A DNA stretch of 64,000 nucleotides from Charina bottae (Eukaryota > Chordata > Lepidosauria > Squamata > Charinaidae), in the NCBI GenBank assembly GCA_023362775.1, contig JALMGJ010000002.1, forward strand, positions 63,875,914 to 63,939,913, read 5' to 3'. Position numbers and translations under genes: made by a program. The notes beneath the pieces were generated by a model. The model did not search any database, was not told the DNA's origin, and was given only the letters and a program-made list of their open reading frames with translations. This document shows, in pieces, positions 60,916 to 64,000 of the stretch (position 1 is its first letter; every line of letters begins with the position of its first letter).

Positions 60916-63900
60916 ATGTGTGCATGGGAGAGGGGACCCCGGTTTCAACCTAGGGTTTTCGGAGGTCTGGTGGTGGAGGCAACTGGGCCTGGTGACGCTA
61001 GGGGCTATGGGACGGGTTGTCCTATTGAGATGGTGACGGGTCGGGGATGTTATGGCGGGAACCAGAGGGCAGGCCATCGTTGCGGAAGATGCCCTCGGTG
61101 TTTGCTACCGGTGGTGTGTTCCGGCCCTCCGGATTCAAACCTAGGCCCTGGTCAGCGGACCCTCGGGTGCCCTGGTCTCCAGCTGTTGATGCTTAATGCC
61201 AGATTGGTTAATAACAAGGGCCCCCTCATGTGTGATTTGATCACGGAGGAGGGGGCCGACCTGGCGTGTATTCCCGAAACCTGGCTGGGCCCTGGAGGAG
61301 GGGTTGCCCTCTCGGAGATCTGCCCGGCCGGGTTTCAGGTATGGCACCAGCCAAGAGATCGGGGTAGGGGAGGAGAGGTGGCAGTAGTCATCTGAGAGTC
61401 TATAGTGGCCTTCAGGGGCACGGCTCCACAGGTGGCCGGATGTGAGACTCTGTTCTTCAAGTTGGGTTCCCGAGAGCAGTTGGGAGTGTTGCTGCTGTAC
61501 CAGCCTCCCTGCTGCGTAGCAACCTCCCTGCCCGAGCTGCTTGAGGCCGTCTCGGGGTTGGCGGTGGAATTCCCCTGACTTATGGTTCTGGGGGATTTCA
61601 ATCTGCCGTCCCTGGGATGTGCCTCAGAGGCAGCTCGGGAGTTCATGGCTACCATGGCGGCCATGGGCCTGGTCCAGATTATTCGGGACCCGACTCGTGA
61701 CAGTGGTCTCACTCCGGACTTGGTTTTCCTCTCGGAGCAGTGGCAGAGTGATCTGGGGGGAGAGTTACATCTTTCCCCGCTGTCATGGTCGGATCATGCC
61801 CTGGTGGCCCTGAGATTCTCATATGCTGCCCCACTCCACAGGGAGGCTGGACCTATTCGATCGGTCCGCCCCCGGCGACTAATGGACCCGATAGGGTTTC
61901 AGAGGGAGCTGGGGGTTATACCCGAGGATCTACTGCATGGTCCAGCGGAGGTGCTGGCCGCAGCCTGGAATAAGGAAGCGGCCGGAGCCTTGGACAGGAT
62001 CGCGCCTATGCGGCCTCTCTTGTCCCATCCGACCCGATACTCCCCGTGTTTCACAGAGGGGTTGAGGGTGCTGAAGAGGGTTAAGAGACGTCTATAGCAC
62101 CACTGGAGAAAAACAAAGAGAGAATCCGACTGAACACAAGCTAGAGCCACGGTTAAGGCCTACCTTGTGGCGGTAAGAGTGGCGAAATGTCAATATTTCT
62201 CCGCTCTTATTGCATCCGCAGAATGCCGCCCGACGGCCCTGTTTAGGATTACTCAATCTCTCCTAGGTAAGGTGGGGCCAGTGACCCACCTGCAGGGCCG
62301 TGCGGAGGAATTTGCAGAGCATCTGATGGATAAAATCGCTCAGATTCGTTCTAAGTTGGACTCCAAGCGTGATGCATGGTCTGGGGAGATGCCAAGGGAA
62401 CGGCTTTGCCCGGTTATCTGGGAACGGTTTGATCCTGTTGGGCCTGAGGAAGTGGACAGGATCCTCTGGACTGTAAGAGCCACTACTTGTCATCTTGATC
62501 CATGCCCCTCCTGGCTGGTGAAATCAGCCAGGGAGGTGACATGTGGTTGGGTCCATGCGATGGTTGCTAAGTCCTTGGGAGAGGGAGTGTTCCCGGCTGC
62601 TTTTAAGGAGGCGCTGGTGCACCCCCTCCTCAAGAAGCCATCGCTGGACCCTACAGTGTTGGACAATTTTTGTCCGGTCTCCCACCTCCCCTTTTTGGGG
62701 AAGGTGGTTGAGAAAGTGGTGGCATTACAGCTCCAGAGGATTCTGGATGATACGGATTATCTAGACCCCTTTCAGTCAGGGTTCAGGCCGGGATATGGTG
62801 TGGAAACTGCATTGGTCGCACTTACAGATGATCTCTGGCGAGTGCGGGATGGAGGCAGTGTATCCATCCTGGCTCTTCTTGACCTCTCAGCGGCTTTCGA
62901 TACCATTGACCATGGTATCCTTTTGGAATGGCTCCGGGAGTTGGGGGTGGGCGGCATGGTCTTGCGCTGGTTCACCTCCTTCCTCCGAGACTGATCCCAA
63001 TCGGTGGTAATAGGAGATGAGAGGTCCGACCCTCGGCCCCTACTTTGTGGGGTGCCGCAGGGTTCGGTTCTCTCCCCTCTCTTATTTAATATCTACATGA
63101 AACCGCTGGGTGAGATCATCCACCAACACGGGATGAGGTATCATCAGTATGCTGATGATACTCAACTATATATCTCCATCCCGGGTGAGGTAAGTGATGC
63201 AGTGGCTGCCCTTTCTCAGTGTCTGAAGGCTGTGGGGGCCTGGATGGGGAACAACAGGCTTCAGCTGAACCCTGGTAAGACGGAGTGGCTGTGGATTGAT
63301 GGTGCCTCGAGATCCAGAGAGTTGTCATCTCTAGATCTGGATGGGGTGGCACTACCCCATTCAGATACAGTGCAGAACCTGGGGGTCCTTCTCAACTCAC
63401 GACTCCTGCTGGAAGAGCAGGTGGCAGTCGTGGCCAGAAGGGCCTTTGTGCAACTTCGAGTTGTACGCCAGCTACGCCCTTTCCTGGACCGAGATGCCCT
63501 CCGTACAGTCACTCATGCCCTGGTCATCTCCCATATAGACTATTGCAATGCACTCTACATGGGGCTGCCCTTGAAGAGTATCCGGAAGCTTCAACTGGTC
63601 CAGAATGCGGCTGCGCGCGCAGTTATGGGTGCCCCAAGATCGGCACATGTGACACCTCTGCTGCGCGAGCTGCATTGATTACCAGTTTGCTTCCGGGTCC
63701 AATTCAAGGTGTTGGTTGTCACCTTTAAAGCCCTACATGGCATGGGACCAGGTTACCTAAGGGACCGCCTCATCCCCAGAGTATCGACCCGCCCCACCCG
63801 GTTATGCAGAGAGGGCTTGCTACGGACCCCGTCTACAAGAGAATTCCATCTGACGGGGTCCAGGAGGCGGGCCTTCTCGGCAGTGGCACCCGCCCTCTGG

Positions 63901-63987
63901 AATATTCTGCCCCTAGAGGTGAGGCAAGCCCCCACACTTATGACCTTCCAAAAGCAACTGAAGACCTGGCTCTGCCACCTCACTTGA
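60916..63987 (+). pseudogene. L2 ORF2 (endonuclease-reverse transcriptase), nonsense-mutated only
   Basis: One frame runs for ~1020 codons without a frameshift and is interrupted by TGA at 61393, 61576, 62131, 62992 and 63676 and TAG at 62095. The endonuclease spans LLMLNARLVNNKG, ETWLGPGGG, VLGDFN (61585-61605) and SWSDHALV (about 61786). The reverse transcriptase includes [63 protein letters not shown] and QYADDTQLYIS (about 63145). The C-terminal segment runs from GNNRLQLNPGKTEWLW to LKTWLCHLT. Compared with other L2 copies here, most stops replace CGA Arg or TGG Trp codons. Catalytic residues remain. The start codon is uncertain. Confidence 0.88.
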
Positions 63988-64000
63988 GATGGGAAGAGTG

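Larger units (their letters stand above)
57850..64000 (+). mobile_element. L2-clade LINE copy F, nearly complete, cut by window end
   Basis: The plus-strand L2 has a GC-rich 5' region (about 57850-58880, start approximate), a hAT insertion (58885-60823) and then one long coding frame to the window edge. The 5' region contains two diverged ~232-bp tandem units (starting near 57885 and 58117), as common in CR1/L2 promoters. The 3' UTR and tail lie beyond 64000. Confidence 0.82.

Overview
The window looks like a piece of a squamate reptile (lizard or snake) nuclear chromosome. It is AT-rich, rich in microsatellites and dominated by transposons. It combines RTE-BovB, L2/CR1-type, L1, R4 and Rex1 LINEs, Penelope-like elements, tRNA-derived SINEs with BovB-like tails and many hAT elements. 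That mix is typical of squamates; the species cannot be told from the sequence.

One host gene can be supported. It is SSUH2 (ssu-2 homologue) on the minus strand, represented by its last seven coding exons at 54247-54123, 51067-51005, 50038-49941, 45488-45396, 40178-40073, 38303-38196 and 23872-23726. They join in phase without a lesion and encode the C-terminal 245 residues, including a run of CXXCXGXG-type zinc motifs. The 5' exons were not found and probably lie beyond base 64000. The last intron is 14.3 kb and packed with transposons.

Layout. Bases 1-23.0 kb are mostly gene-free DNA downstream of SSUH2. They hold an L1-like remnant, a full-length BovB with an intact 1010-codon ORF and an 11-bp target duplication (3940-7156), L2 fragments, an old L1 pierced by a GC-rich hAT and by an L2 (11.1-14.9 kb), a Penelope 3' end (18.1-19.0 kb) and a second, nearly identical BovB with an inverted 5' end (20447-22836). 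Bases 23.7-54.2 kb are the SSUH2 gene body, with an R4 LINE, two head-to-head L2s, several hAT miniature elements with perfect 8-bp duplications, a Rex1 tail, a 159-bp perfect Penelope palindrome and a GC-rich hAT-like element carrying an exon-like ORF. Bases 57.85-64.0 kb hold a nearly complete plus-strand L2, with a 1.9-kb GC-rich hAT in its 5' region; it runs off the end of the window.

The most unusual theme is a set of three GC-rich composite hAT-type elements (11480-13113, 51597-52458, 58885-60823). They carry CpG-rich, host-like cargo. Two of them, with different terminal repeats, share a 38-39-bp tandem module combining a GC box and a CCAAT box. This resembles Pack-type capture of promoter and exon sequence by DNA transposons.
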